This document shows positions 16,848 to 25,224 of a DNA stretch of 64,000 nucleotides, in pieces (position 1 is the first letter of the stretch; every line of letters starts with the position of its first letter). The stretch is from Candidatus Sumerlaea chitinivorans (GTDB lineage: Bacteria > Sumerlaeota > Sumerlaeia > Sumerlaeales > Sumerlaeaceae): positions 2,046,001-2,110,000 of the forward strand of contig CP030759.1 in NCBI GenBank assembly GCA_003290465.1, given 5' to 3'. The notes under the pieces are model-generated. The model was not told the DNA's origin. It did no database searches and saw only the letters and a program-made list of their open reading frames with translations. A program made the position numbers and the translations under genes.

Positions 16848-17037
16848 ATTGTTATATTCTCATACGTGCATGCTCGTGAGCACAATGAGCAACCCACGGC
16901 ACGACTTTCAACGAAGAAAGGTCGAGGGATCGTGGCATGATCGCTCCGCATGCGCGGCGAAGTTGCGTGTCGTTGGCGCCGAGGCGTCGACTGCTCGAGT
17001 TTGAATTTGACGCACGTGCGTTTCTACGACGATTTCT

Positions 17038-19686
17038 GTGAGCAACCAGAAGCAAATGAGCAATCTGAACCACATCATCCAAGCATTAGATGAGGGGCGA
17101 GTCCCCCAAGCTTTGAGTTTAGCGAAAGCGTTGCTGGAAAACTCGCCTCACGCGATGCATGAAGCCCAAGAGCTGGGTGAACGCTTGGCAGCGGTATATC
17201 GCGAGGAACTGCGGGTAGAGCCGGCTCTTCGCTTTCGCGAGTCGCTTGCACCAGCCCTGCCTGACCCCATAGCTAACACCGTTCTGGCACCGCTACGTGA
17301 GGAACTGGAGCTCTACTCCGCTTGGCGCCAACGCCTCGACCAAATTGCCAACGAGCGCTTGGTCAACGAACTGCTTTTCCATGTGAAGGCAGGCGACGCA
17401 AAGAAGGCGCTGGAGAGTGTCCGCGCTTTGGTGGCAACGGCAACCGATGGGGCACAACGTCGGTTGCGGGCACGTCAGATCGGCAACGTCCTCGGCAACA
17501 TCGTCGCAGGTCGCGAGCGTGTGCAGGCCTTTGTCCAGCAAATCGCCCGTGTGGCTTCGCAAGTTGGGCTCGACGGGGAGGACGTCGTCGAGCTTCTGCA
17601 GGAGTACGAGAGCGCAGTGGCGTCCTCGGCCCGGCGTGAGTTGGGCGCTGCAGCAACACAGCGGGTGGAGCTCACTCAGGCGGTTGTGGAACTGAGCCGG
17701 TCGCTCCCCGATCGGCTGGCACTTCACGAGCCGAGCGAAGAGGATCTCGAACGCTTCGAGCGCGTGGTGCGCGCCATTTTCGCAGTCTGCCTGACGAGCT
17801 ACCAGCACAACCGATTTTACGAGGCTACCCAGCTCTTTGTGGAATTTGTCCCACAGCCTCAGACTACGAAAACGGCTGCATTAGCGGGGGTGGAGCAACG
17901 GCTCTACGCAACCCTTGGCCGCACCGCCCGACTGGTCGCAGCGCGGGTCTTTGCACGCTTTGGCACCATCCCACGCGCGTTGGATTCCTACGTAGCTTTT
18001 GCAAAGGTGAATGTAGCCACGCGCCTTGGGCCAGCGATCGTTGAAGTCCTCGGGCTCTTGCGAAACCCGCGTGTTGTGCCGCTGCTTGCGCAGTGGCTCA
18101 AGCAGCAGGACTTGAATGTCCGTTACCAATGCATCGCGGCTCTCGGCAGCATTGGGGACACGAGCGCGCAAAAGGTTTTGCTCGATCTCTTGGCGCAAGC
18201 CACACGCGGGCGAGTCGTGACAGGTGAGCAGCGCCGAGAGGCCATTGCTGTGATTCAGGCACTGGCACAGGCCTCCCGTTCCCTCGACGCGGAACGTCGC
18301 TCGAACTTGATGGGGCATGTGATCCAGCGGCTTCCGTCACAAGAGATGGAGTTCGCGATTCGGACAGCGCTTGCTTTTCTGCAAGGCCCACTCGATGGGC
18401 TTCATCCTAAGCTGCTCGAATGGGCGGCTACGACCGCAACCCGAGCGCTTTGGCACTTGGAGCGCCCCGAGCTGGCGCAACAAGCGGCGTCGTCGCCTCT
18501 CGGTTTCCGCCAGCCGCTCATCGATCTGCTGGCGCGCCTCGTCCCTCTGGTTCTGCCGACCATTGTCTCTGTAGCACTTGAACAGGCAAAATCGGTCAAT
18601 GGCGCGTATTTAGCCATCGCAGAACTCTTTACGAAAGTGCCGACTCCTGAGGCGCTTCCGCTGCTTCGTCAGCTCATCTTCAACGCCGTCCTGTACGATG
18701 AGGGAGCGAAGCGCTCCGCCTACCAGCAGGAAATGGTTTATGACCCGACGAGTGACACTTTGGTACCGCTCACACGCGACCGATTGCTCGCTGGCCTCGT
18801 GTACGCCGTAAATAAAATTGAGTGCGAGGAGGCGCAAGAACTCCTCAGCGAATTATTTGAGCAGATCCGCTCGGGGAAAATTCCCCAACCGGGGCGCGAA
18901 ACGGCGGACATCCTCATGCAGGCCTACATGGCGCGTGCTCAGAAGAGTGGGTCCGGGCCTTTTGGAGTTTTCCCGGGAGCTCAGACCACACCAGCAGACA
19001 GCGCCGTGGAACCAGAACCCGCAAAGGCACTGTCCCCTGAAGAACACGCGTGGATCCACGATCTCGAAGCGAAATATCTTCTTGCCTCAAAGCGCCGCGC
19101 CAAGAAGGTCGCTGCCTTTGCAGGGTTGGCTAAGCAGCGCACCTTGGCAGCGCTGCCCACGATCGTGAAGCATCTAACTGACAGCGACCCTATCATTGCG
19201 AACGCCGCCTTTGCGGCGCTGACCGACTATGCGGCTCCACCGGTGCCGCCGGTGGTTCGCGATCGACTACACAATGAGCTGCTCGGCGCCCTCCAATTGG
19301 GTGATCCCAAGACGCGCACCCGTGTTGCAGAGGTCTTGCGCAAGCTGGGTCCTACCCGCTCACCCCTCAAAGAAAAACTCGAGAACCTGCTTCAAAGCCA
19401 CTCGCTGGACCGGGGCGCAAAGCTCATTGTGGAGCAATTGCTCAGTCCGCAGCAACCAGCGGCATCCCCAAAAGCACCAATAGGAGAAGCAAAACCCGCC
19501 GCACCCGGCGCGCCGCCCACGGAGAAGCCAGCCGCCGAAGAGGCCGAGGAGTTCCCCTATGCCCATTTCCTTCCGAAGAAATCCGGGCCAATCACGGAGC
19601 TCGACAAGAAGCGCGCCTACATCCTTGCGCGGCAGGAGTGGATCCGAAGTGGCAAGCGTGGGCCCGAGCCTAAACCGCCTTCCTGA
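17038..19686 (+). CDS. Large HEAT-type alpha-solenoid protein of unknown function
   Basis: An 882-residue helical-repeat protein. The N-terminal half is a run of amphipathic helices (LDEGRVPQALSLAKALLEN and so on). HEAT-like pairs show at about 345-400 (VVEVLGLLRNPRVVPLLAQW, YQCIAALGSIGDTSAQKVL) and again at about 710-790 (PTIVKHLTDSDPIIANAAFAAL). The last 75 residues are a Pro/Ala/Glu-rich linker ending in a compact basic tail (AYILARQEWIRSGKRGPEPK). There is no signal peptide or membrane segment, so it is probably a cytoplasmic scaffold. The GTG at 17038 lacks a good ribosome site; ATG at 17056 is an alternative. It stands alone between the HIT gene and ahcY. Function cannot be named. Confidence 0.82.
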   Translation: MSNQKQMSNLNHIIQALDEGRVPQALSLAKALLENSPHAMHEAQELGERLAAVYREELRVEPALRFRESLAPALPDPIANTVLAPLREELELYSAWRQRLDQIANERLVNELLFHVKAGDAKKALESVRALVATATDGAQRRLRARQIGNVLGNIVAGRERVQAFVQQIARVASQVGLDGEDVVELLQEYESAVASSARRELGAAATQRVELTQAVVELSRSLPDRLALHEPSEEDLERFERVVRAIFAVCLTSYQHNRFYEATQLFVEFVPQPQTTKTAALAGVEQRLYATLGRTARLVAARVFARFGTIPRALDSYVAFAKVNVATRLGPAIVEVLGLLRNPRVVPLLAQWLKQQDLNVRYQCIAALGSIGDTSAQKVLLDLLAQATRGRVVTGEQRREAIAVIQALAQASRSLDAERRSNLMGHVIQRLPSQEMEFAIRTALAFLQGPLDGLHPKLLEWAATTATRALWHLERPELAQQAASSPLGFRQPLIDLLARLVPLVLPTIVSVALEQAKSVNGAYLAIAELFTKVPTPEALPLLRQLIFNAVLYDEGAKRSAYQQEMVYDPTSDTLVPLTRDRLLAGLVYAVNKIECEEAQELLSELFEQIRSGKIPQPGRETADILMQAYMARAQKSGSGPFGVFPGAQTTPADSAVEPEPAKALSPEEHAWIHDLEAKYLLASKRRAKKVAAFAGLAKQRTLAALPTIVKHLTDSDPIIANAAFAALTDYAAPPVPPVVRDRLHNELLGALQLGDPKTRTRVAEVLRKLGPTRSPLKEKLENLLQSHSLDRGAKLIVEQLLSPQQPAASPKAPIGEAKPAAPGAPPTEKPAAEEAEEFPYAHFLPKKSGPITELDKKRAYILARQEWIRSGKRGPEPKPPS

Positions 19687-19769
19687 TGGACTGCGAATAT
19701 CACCGTCCGACGCCACAAGCTTGGGGTCCAGCCGGTCACACTCCATCGCCCCACCCGCCATGATCGAGC

Positions 19770-19805
19770 AAAAAGAAAGAGGGGAAGTCTGACGCGACTT
19801 CCCCT
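19770..19805 (-). terminator. Rho-independent terminator downstream of ahcY
   Basis: On the minus strand a 9-bp stem AGGGGAAGT / ACTTCCCCT with an 8-nt loop is followed by CTTTCTTTTTGC. It lies 46 nt after the ahcY stop codon. Confidence 0.75.
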
Positions 19806-19850
19806 TCTCAACATCTGAGCCAATGCGCGGCGCCCAAAGCGCCTGCCAGC

Positions 19851-21284
19851 TCAATAACGGTAATGATCCGGCTTATAGGGTCCCTCGATCGGCACGCCAA
19901 TGTAGGCAGCCTGCTTCGGCGTCAGCTTCGTGAGCTTCGCGCCGAGCTGATCGAGGTGCAAACGCGCCACCATCTCATCGAGATGTTTCGGTAGCACGTA
20001 AACCTTCTTCTCGTATTTGCCGGTGTTGCGGTTGGTCCAAAGTTCGATTTGCGCGATTGTCTGGTTCGAGAAGCTGTTGCTCATCACGAAGCTCGGATGT
20101 CCAGTCGCGCAGCCAAGGTTGACCAGCCGCCCCTTCGCCAAGACGGTCAGGCGTTTGCCGTTCGGCCACTCGATCTGATCCACCTGCGGCTTAATCTCGT
20201 GCACTTTCAGGTTCGGATCGTTGTACAAGGCGTTGACCTGAATCTCTGCATCGAAGTGCCCGATATTGCACACGATGGCCTCGTGTTTCATGCGGTCCAT
20301 GTGCTCACGGGTGATGACGTCAACATTTCCTGTCGCCGTGACGAAGATGTCGCCCCACTCGCAGGCCTCGTCCATGGTCACCACTTCGTAGCCTTCCATG
20401 CAGGCTTGGAGCGCGCAGATGGGGTCAATCTCGGTGATATACACGCGGGCTCCCATACCACGCAGGGCTTGGGCGCAACCTTTGCCAACGTCGCCGTAGC
20501 CGCACACGACGCACTTTTTGCCGGCGATCATGACGTCCGTTGCGCGCTTGATGCCGTCAATGAGCGACTCCCGGCAGCCGTAGAGGTTGTCAAATTTGCT
20601 CTTCGTGACCGAGTCGTTCACGTTGATGGCCGGGAAGCGCAACCGTCCCTGCTTCTCCATCTCGTAGAGGCGGTGGACGCCGGTGGTCGTCTCCTCGCTC
20701 ACGCCCACGATTCCCTCAACCATTTTCCGCCAGAAACGCGGATCCTCGTCGAGCGTCTCGTTGAGGAGGGTATCAATGATGGTCAGCTCCTCGCATTCGC
20801 GCGAGATCTCGGGTTTCTTGCCGGTCCGCTCGTATTCTTCCTCGCGCTCGCAACCGCGGTGAACCAGCAGGGTCGCGTCGCCGCCATCGTCCACGATGAG
20901 CGTCGGGCCACCCTCGTGCGAGAGCGCCCATTTGGTGAACTGCCAATACTCTTCCAGCGACTCGCCTTTGTACGCGAACACAGGAATCCCGCGAGCCGCG
21001 ATCGCAGCTGCCGCCTGATCCTGCGTGGAATAGATATTGCAGCTTGCCCAACGGACCTCCGCGCCCAGCTCAACTAACGTTTCAATCAGCACGGCCGTCT
21101 GAATCGTCATGTGGAGCGAGCCCGAAATGCGGGCGCCAGCCAACGGCTTTTTCGGCCCATACTGCTTGCGAATCGCCATGAGACCGGGCATTTCGTGCTC
21201 GGCCATGCGGATCTCTTCGCGGCCAAGCTTTGCCAACGAAATGTCCTTCACCACATAGGGTGGAATTTGGACTGCTGTTGTCAT
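19851..21284 (-). CDS. ahcY: S-adenosylhomocysteinase
   Basis: A 477-residue cytoplasmic enzyme that hydrolyses S-adenosylhomocysteine to adenosine and homocysteine, closing the methyl cycle and relieving inhibition of methyltransferases. Clear signatures are [19 protein letters not shown] near residue 50, [19 protein letters not shown] near 78, and the NAD-binding loop [20 protein letters not shown] near 265. The C-terminal PDHYRY ending is characteristic. The length fits the bacterial form with the extra 40-residue insertion. It follows an ArsR-methyltransferase fusion by 82 nt on the same strand and ends at a strong terminator, so the two probably form a SAM-cycle operon. Confidence 0.98.
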   Translation of the reverse strand: MTTAVQIPPYVVKDISLAKLGREEIRMAEHEMPGLMAIRKQYGPKKPLAGARISGSLHMTIQTAVLIETLVELGAEVRWASCNIYSTQDQAAAAIAARGIPVFAYKGESLEEYWQFTKWALSHEGGPTLIVDDGGDATLLVHRGCEREEEYERTGKKPEISRECEELTIIDTLLNETLDEDPRFWRKMVEGIVGVSEETTTGVHRLYEMEKQGRLRFPAINVNDSVTKSKFDNLYGCRESLIDGIKRATDVMIAGKKCVVCGYGDVGKGCAQALRGMGARVYITEIDPICALQACMEGYEVVTMDEACEWGDIFVTATGNVDVITREHMDRMKHEAIVCNIGHFDAEIQVNALYNDPNLKVHEIKPQVDQIEWPNGKRLTVLAKGRLVNLGCATGHPSFVMSNSFSNQTIAQIELWTNRNTGKYEKKVYVLPKHLDEMVARLHLDQLGAKLTKLTPKQAAYIGVPIEGPYKPDHYRY

Positions 21285-21366
21285 CGTTGTGCCAACCTTT
21301 CTTTATTTTCATTTTCTTGCGTGTGTCGGAAGGAGAGGTGCTCGCACGCGCATTTGTGCGCTCATC

Positions 21367-22371
21367 TCACTTCTCCTTCTCCGACCTTGTCGCACGCTCG
21401 TGCGTGCAAACTTCTTTCAGCCGCGCCACAACGCCGTAGAGCGAAGGAATTGGCGTGAGCTCATGCTCGGGGCGAGGGTTCGCGGGATAATTCCACGTTT
21501 CGAAATCGCCGAAGCCAGCTTCGGCCAGCCATGCCTGAAGTGCAGCAGGCGCAATCCCCGGCCGGCGATCCGCCATGCGCACCCGGAACAGCTCGTTCTC
21601 GTGCGGGTGAAGCTCCACAATGAGCACACGTCCATTGGGGCGCACGATCCGCGCCACTTCCCGCAAAGCCCCACCCACGTCGGCCACGTGGTGAAGCATG
21701 AGCACCAGCAGGGCGAGATCCACCTCTGCGTCTGCGATCGGCAGGCAATTGAGCTCCCCCATCCGCACCTCTGCGTTGGCGACTCCGGCATCTCGCACGC
21801 GTCGCTGAGCCAAGGTCACCATCTGAGCGCTCGCATCCACCCCGATCACACGCCGGAAGTGGTTTGCCAAAGGCGGGAGCAGATAGCCGGTGCCCGACCC
21901 CAAATCGGCCACCGTCCATTCGCGCGGAAGGAGGTGAATGAACGCTTCAAGGTGGAACGTTGGTCCAAAGCACTCCTCGCGCAATGCATCCCAATGAGCA
22001 CCGACACGGTCGAAAAAGTTCGCCGCATCATCGGACCGCGAGGCGAGCACCCGGGCCAGTGCATCGCGATCCGCGGGGGAGAGTTCATCCGGGGAAAACG
22101 TTGCGGCCAACGCATCGCGTAACCCAGTCGTGGGCCCGTCTGCCTCCAAAACCGCTCGGTAAAATGAGGCTGCACCCAGCGGCCGATCCGAAACTAAGCC
22201 GGCATCCCTCAGAACCTTTAAGTGGCGGCTCACCGACGATTGCGGCAGATCAAGGATTCGCACAAGCTCGCTCACGGTGAGTTCTTCCACGTGCAGCAAA
22301 TGGAGGATGCGCAGGCGGACCGGATCCGCCAAGGCTCGGAAAAATCCACTTAATGGCACGGTGGCAATCAT
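21367..22371 (-). CDS. ArsR-type regulator fused to SAM-dependent methyltransferase domain
   Basis: A 334-residue two-domain protein. Residues 1-75 form an ArsR winged helix (FRALADPVRLRILHLL, then LPQSSVSRHLKVLRDAGLV). After a linker, residues 145-320 carry a class I methyltransferase fold with VADLGSGTGYLLPPLA (motif I), VIGVDASAQMV and a LLVLMLHHVADVGGALRE motif IV region. I use the ATG at 22371 since the longer frame starts at TTG. Fusions of this kind beside ahcY are known in other bacteria as regulators of the methionine/SAM cycle (the SahR type, from memory) that sense SAH or SAM. Here direct repression of the ahcY operon is inferred from adjacency. Confidence 0.88.
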   Translation of the reverse strand: MIATVPLSGFFRALADPVRLRILHLLHVEELTVSELVRILDLPQSSVSRHLKVLRDAGLVSDRPLGAASFYRAVLEADGPTTGLRDALAATFSPDELSPADRDALARVLASRSDDAANFFDRVGAHWDALREECFGPTFHLEAFIHLLPREWTVADLGSGTGYLLPPLANHFRRVIGVDASAQMVTLAQRRVRDAGVANAEVRMGELNCLPIADAEVDLALLVLMLHHVADVGGALREVARIVRPNGRVLIVELHPHENELFRVRMADRRPGIAPAALQAWLAEAGFGDFETWNYPANPRPEHELTPIPSLYGVVARLKEVCTHERATRSEKEK

Positions 22372-22407
22372 CGCAAAATTCGGATATAAGCAACAAGGCG
22401 CCGTCAA

Positions 22408-23232
22408 AGTTATTCATGACCGAATGCAGAGTCGAGGGTCCACCCCAGGGGGCGTCGAGCACGGATGGATCACCGAGTCGGATAAATTAGTGACGCCGGT
22501 CACCCCCCGGTTTCCCCCAATCACTTGTCGCCGGCAGGATGATTTCCTATGACAGTCTGGCTCCGACCTCCCATCGTGCCCCTTGTTCTTAAGAAGGGCA
22601 AGGCAAAGCCGGGTGGGTTGATGACGACTACTCGTTCAGTCACCGAAGTGATGGGCCAAATTCTCACGCCCAGTTTGGTGCATGGCCATGTAGACAAGCC
22701 CACGAAGTCAGCCGACGTCGGAAACCACAAGTTCGTAGAGCAATTTTGTTCCTTCCCCGTCACAATGTGAAATTTCGACGACCCTCTCTTTTTTTGTTGC
22801 ATTGGAAATGTTGTCGCACGGGCGTAGGGGCAAAAGTTGGTGCCCTGTGGCTTGTAGACGAGCTTACCATCGGCTACGAGCATGCGGGGAGGTAGCTCTT
22901 AAAGCGGCCTACAGCCTGCACGCTCAACTTGGGCGTGGGCAGCACAGTGGGACTGCCTAAGGGCAGTGGTAAGCTCGTACACAACGCTCGGGGGCACCGA
23001 ACAAAAAGAAGAATTGACAGGCAGGTTTTTCGTCTACCGTTTTACTCGACATTCTTGGGTGAAGTGGGAAGCCGAGTGAGTGCTGGCTGTGAGCTGGCCC
23101 CTGCTATTTCAACAGAGTTGGGGGAAACGCTGAGTAGAAGCAGTCAATGAAAGAAATGGCGGAATTGCCAGGAGCGAGGGCACTAAGCAATCTGGCTATT
23201 TGCCCTGACGAAGCCACAAGCGGTTGGCAACT
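22408..23232. other. 825-bp region without a confident gene
   Basis: Between the regulator and the SufE-like gene I find no protein of known family. A 120-codon minus frame (22883-22521) and a 73-codon plus frame (22549-22770) overlap each other and have no recognisable motif or ribosome site. A TTGACA at 23014 has no partner -10 box at the right distance. The notable content is the nested complementary segments at 22839-22998, listed separately. A T-run at 22787-22793 could mark a 3' end for a plus-strand transcript, but its hairpin (TCAC/GTGA) is weak. Confidence 0.4.
22839..22998. ncRNA. Candidate structured RNA (nested stems)
   Basis: About 160 nt folds into one long outer helix enclosing several hairpins. 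Outer stems: GGTGCCC (22839-22845) with GGGCACC (22992-22998), TTGT (22852-22855) with ACAA (22981-22984), and the 12-bp ACGAGCTTACCA (22858-22869) with TGGTAAGCTCGT (22967-22978). Inside are hairpins GCT-ACG-AGC (22873-22881), AGG-TA-GCT...AGC-GG-CCT (22890-22910), GCC-TG-CACGC...GCGTG-GGC (22914-22940) and ACTGCC-TAAG-GGCAGT (22952-22967). Pairing is perfect by eye in each. It does not match RNase P, tmRNA, SRP, 6S or a common riboswitch. Strand, ends and expression are unknown. Confidence 0.4.
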
Positions 23233-23724
23233 ATGGCGAAGAGTTATTTTGAAGTGAACGAGCAAGAGAACATCCCGGCAAAACTGGCGCGGTTACTTGA
23301 GGTATTTCGGGCCATCCGAGATCCCGCAGACCGCATCATGACGCTTATTGAGTTTGCCGGACAATATCTCGACCCACCGGCCAGCGTGGCACAGCGACCC
23401 TTTCCAGCCGCCAACCGCATTCGTGGCGCGAGGGATCCAATATACCTCTGGGCCATTCCCGATGAAGAGAAAAACCTCCGCTATTACTTTTGCGTGGAGC
23501 ATGCAGATGGGATTTCAACACGTGCCTTAGCGGTCATTCTTCAAGAAACACTTTCGGGCGCACCTCTGAATGCCGTTAGCAACGTCTCCCCCTCGATCGT
23601 GGATACGATTTTCGGTGTCGAGCTGAGTGCCGAGCGGCGCGAGACACTGCGAGCCATGGTGGAAGCCGTGCGAGACACTGCCCGTCGTCGCTGGGAGACC
23701 ACACAGAAAATGCACTTAAACTGA
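23233..23724 (+). CDS. SufE-like protein lacking the catalytic cysteine
   Basis: A 163-residue protein aligning by eye with SufE, which accepts sulfur from the SufS desulfurase for Fe-S cluster building. The N-terminal helix LLEVFRAIRDPADRIMTLIEFAGQYL and the C-terminal helix ETLRAMVEAVRD fit the fold. The usual sulfur-accepting loop GCQSxVW is replaced by RGARDPIYLW, so the catalytic Cys is Ala. The only other Cys is in YYFCVEHADG. It may be inactive, a modulator, or a relative with another task. I start at the ATG at 23233; the longer frame begins at TTG. No sufS, sufB or nifS lies nearby. The family call is good, the function uncertain. Confidence 0.72.
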   Translation: MAKSYFEVNEQENIPAKLARLLEVFRAIRDPADRIMTLIEFAGQYLDPPASVAQRPFPAANRIRGARDPIYLWAIPDEEKNLRYYFCVEHADGISTRALAVILQETLSGAPLNAVSNVSPSIVDTIFGVELSAERRETLRAMVEAVRDTARRRWETTQKMHLN

Positions 23725-23954
23725 TCCTTTCCTATCCCAACGACCCCTCCTTTCTGTGCAAGCCTAGTTCGGATCCCAAGCCCTTCGAGCCGCCATGCCC
23801 GAGGCTCATGCGCGCAACTTGATGAAAGAACCCGCGGCGCGTGGGGTTTTGCAAAGTTCATGGGAGGCGTTCGCCATTGAATCTGCGCGTCGCAATCCAA
23901 GCAGCCATGATACAGTTATAGGCACACCTGTAAATGCCCGTAGCCCTACCCAAA

Positions 23955-25130
23955 CTATTCCGGGTGGGCTTGCATCTCCTCGACAATTCGCTCAAGCGGC
24001 CAAGGCGGGGTAGCGACACAGGTCATTACGAGCGCCGGTTCTGGGAAGGTCCCATAATACGTGGACGGGTGCATGAGAATATTTTCAGTCTCCAGAAGGC
24101 GAACACAGAAGCGTTCCTCGCGCCCTTGCCATGCCCTCGGCAAGGGTACAATCGCATAGACTCCGCCATCGGGCATTGCCACAGGAATCCCATGGGCCCG
24201 CCACGCCTGAATTAAGCTCTCCATTCGCTGACGATACATGGCCGCAAGTCGCGCCACTTCGCTGAAGCCGCGTGGGCTCAACAATCTCGGAAGAGCGGCC
24301 TGAACCATTTCGTTGACCGGCAGAAAGGTATCCGAGAGATACTCGAGCGCGGTCAGGAATTTGTTCACGAGTACGGAGTCGCTACCCTCCACAACCATCC
24401 ATCCGGCCTTCAGTTGCGGCAAGGCGAACATTTTCGATACGCCATTTAATGTGATTGCGAAAGGCAGGCTGTAGCTGCCGGGACGAGGCACCTCCGCCGC
24501 AGTGTGCAAGAATTCTCGAAACACTTCGTCGAATACAACCGGCAGGCGGTGACGCGTTGCGATTTCTGCCACACGAGCCAGCTCGCTGGCCGAGGCAACC
24601 TGCCCCGTGGGATTGTGGGGGGAAACGATCACCAGCGCTACGGTTCGGGGTGTGATTTGAAACTCCACTTCCTCGGTGTCGATGTGCCATGCCCCACCCG
24701 GGCCGCGGGACAGGTGGTATGAGCGTACGTTTAAACCTGCCGCCCGGGCCAAATCGTCGAACAGTGGATACGTCGGAGTAGGGCAAAGCACGTTGCCCCC
24801 CGGTCGCGCTAAGAGGCGAAACACATACCAGTAGGCCATGCTCGTGCCACAGGTAAGGACCACCTGATCGGGTGCCACGCCGCCATGGTAGGCAGCGACG
24901 GCTTCGCGGGCGGCAAGTTGCCCCCGTGGGTCCGGTCGGTAGATGCGGGCGGCACGGGTGGCCTCAATCATGATCTGCTCGAGTCGATCCGCTGGGAACT
25001 CAATACCGTGCTCATGCGGATTCGCCGTGATGAGGTCCACAATGGGCACTCCGCGTTGACGCTTGGCCTCCACCGCCTTGGCGAGCGGCGAGGGAACCCC
25101 ATCACTCCATTCTTCGAGCAATGTTTTCAT
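23955..25130 (-). CDS. PLP-dependent aminotransferase, class I/II
   Basis: A 391-residue fold-type I aminotransferase. The PLP lysine is in LNGVSKMFALPQLKAGW near residue 238, with VSPHNPTGQ near 165, VVFDEVFREFL near 198 and a Gly-rich entrance CGTSMAYW near 94. Specificity is unclear; the pattern fits amino-acid:2-oxoglutarate transferases such as alanine, aspartate or histidinol-phosphate types. A GAGGAA site precedes the ATG. It lies 94 nt after the DUF362 gene on the same strand, so the two may be co-transcribed. It is cytoplasmic, with no signal. Confidence 0.9.
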   Translation of the reverse strand: MKTLLEEWSDGVPSPLAKAVEAKRQRGVPIVDLITANPHEHGIEFPADRLEQIMIEATRAARIYRPDPRGQLAAREAVAAYHGGVAPDQVVLTCGTSMAYWYVFRLLARPGGNVLCPTPTYPLFDDLARAAGLNVRSYHLSRGPGGAWHIDTEEVEFQITPRTVALVIVSPHNPTGQVASASELARVAEIATRHRLPVVFDEVFREFLHTAAEVPRPGSYSLPFAITLNGVSKMFALPQLKAGWMVVEGSDSVLVNKFLTALEYLSDTFLPVNEMVQAALPRLLSPRGFSEVARLAAMYRQRMESLIQAWRAHGIPVAMPDGGVYAIVPLPRAWQGREERFCVRLLETENILMHPSTYYGTFPEPALVMTCVATPPWPLERIVEEMQAHPE

Positions 25131-25224
25131 GTTGTTCCTCAGAACATCCTGCCCAGCTCAATCTGGCCTCTGCTCTTGGGGCACCGTGAAAAGCCTAAAT
25201 AAGGTGAGCGCAGGCCATCCCGTG

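Noticed and set aside
20049-21077. 342-codon plus-strand open frame
   Set aside because: Antisense shadow of ahcY, caused by its GC-rich codon use.
22521-22883. 120-codon minus-strand open frame
   Set aside because: No family signature; it overlaps an opposite frame and half of the structured segment. It could be a relic, but I cannot support it as a gene.
23014-23046. TTGACA box as promoter of the SufE-like gene
   Set aside because: No acceptable -10 box at 16-18 nt spacing.
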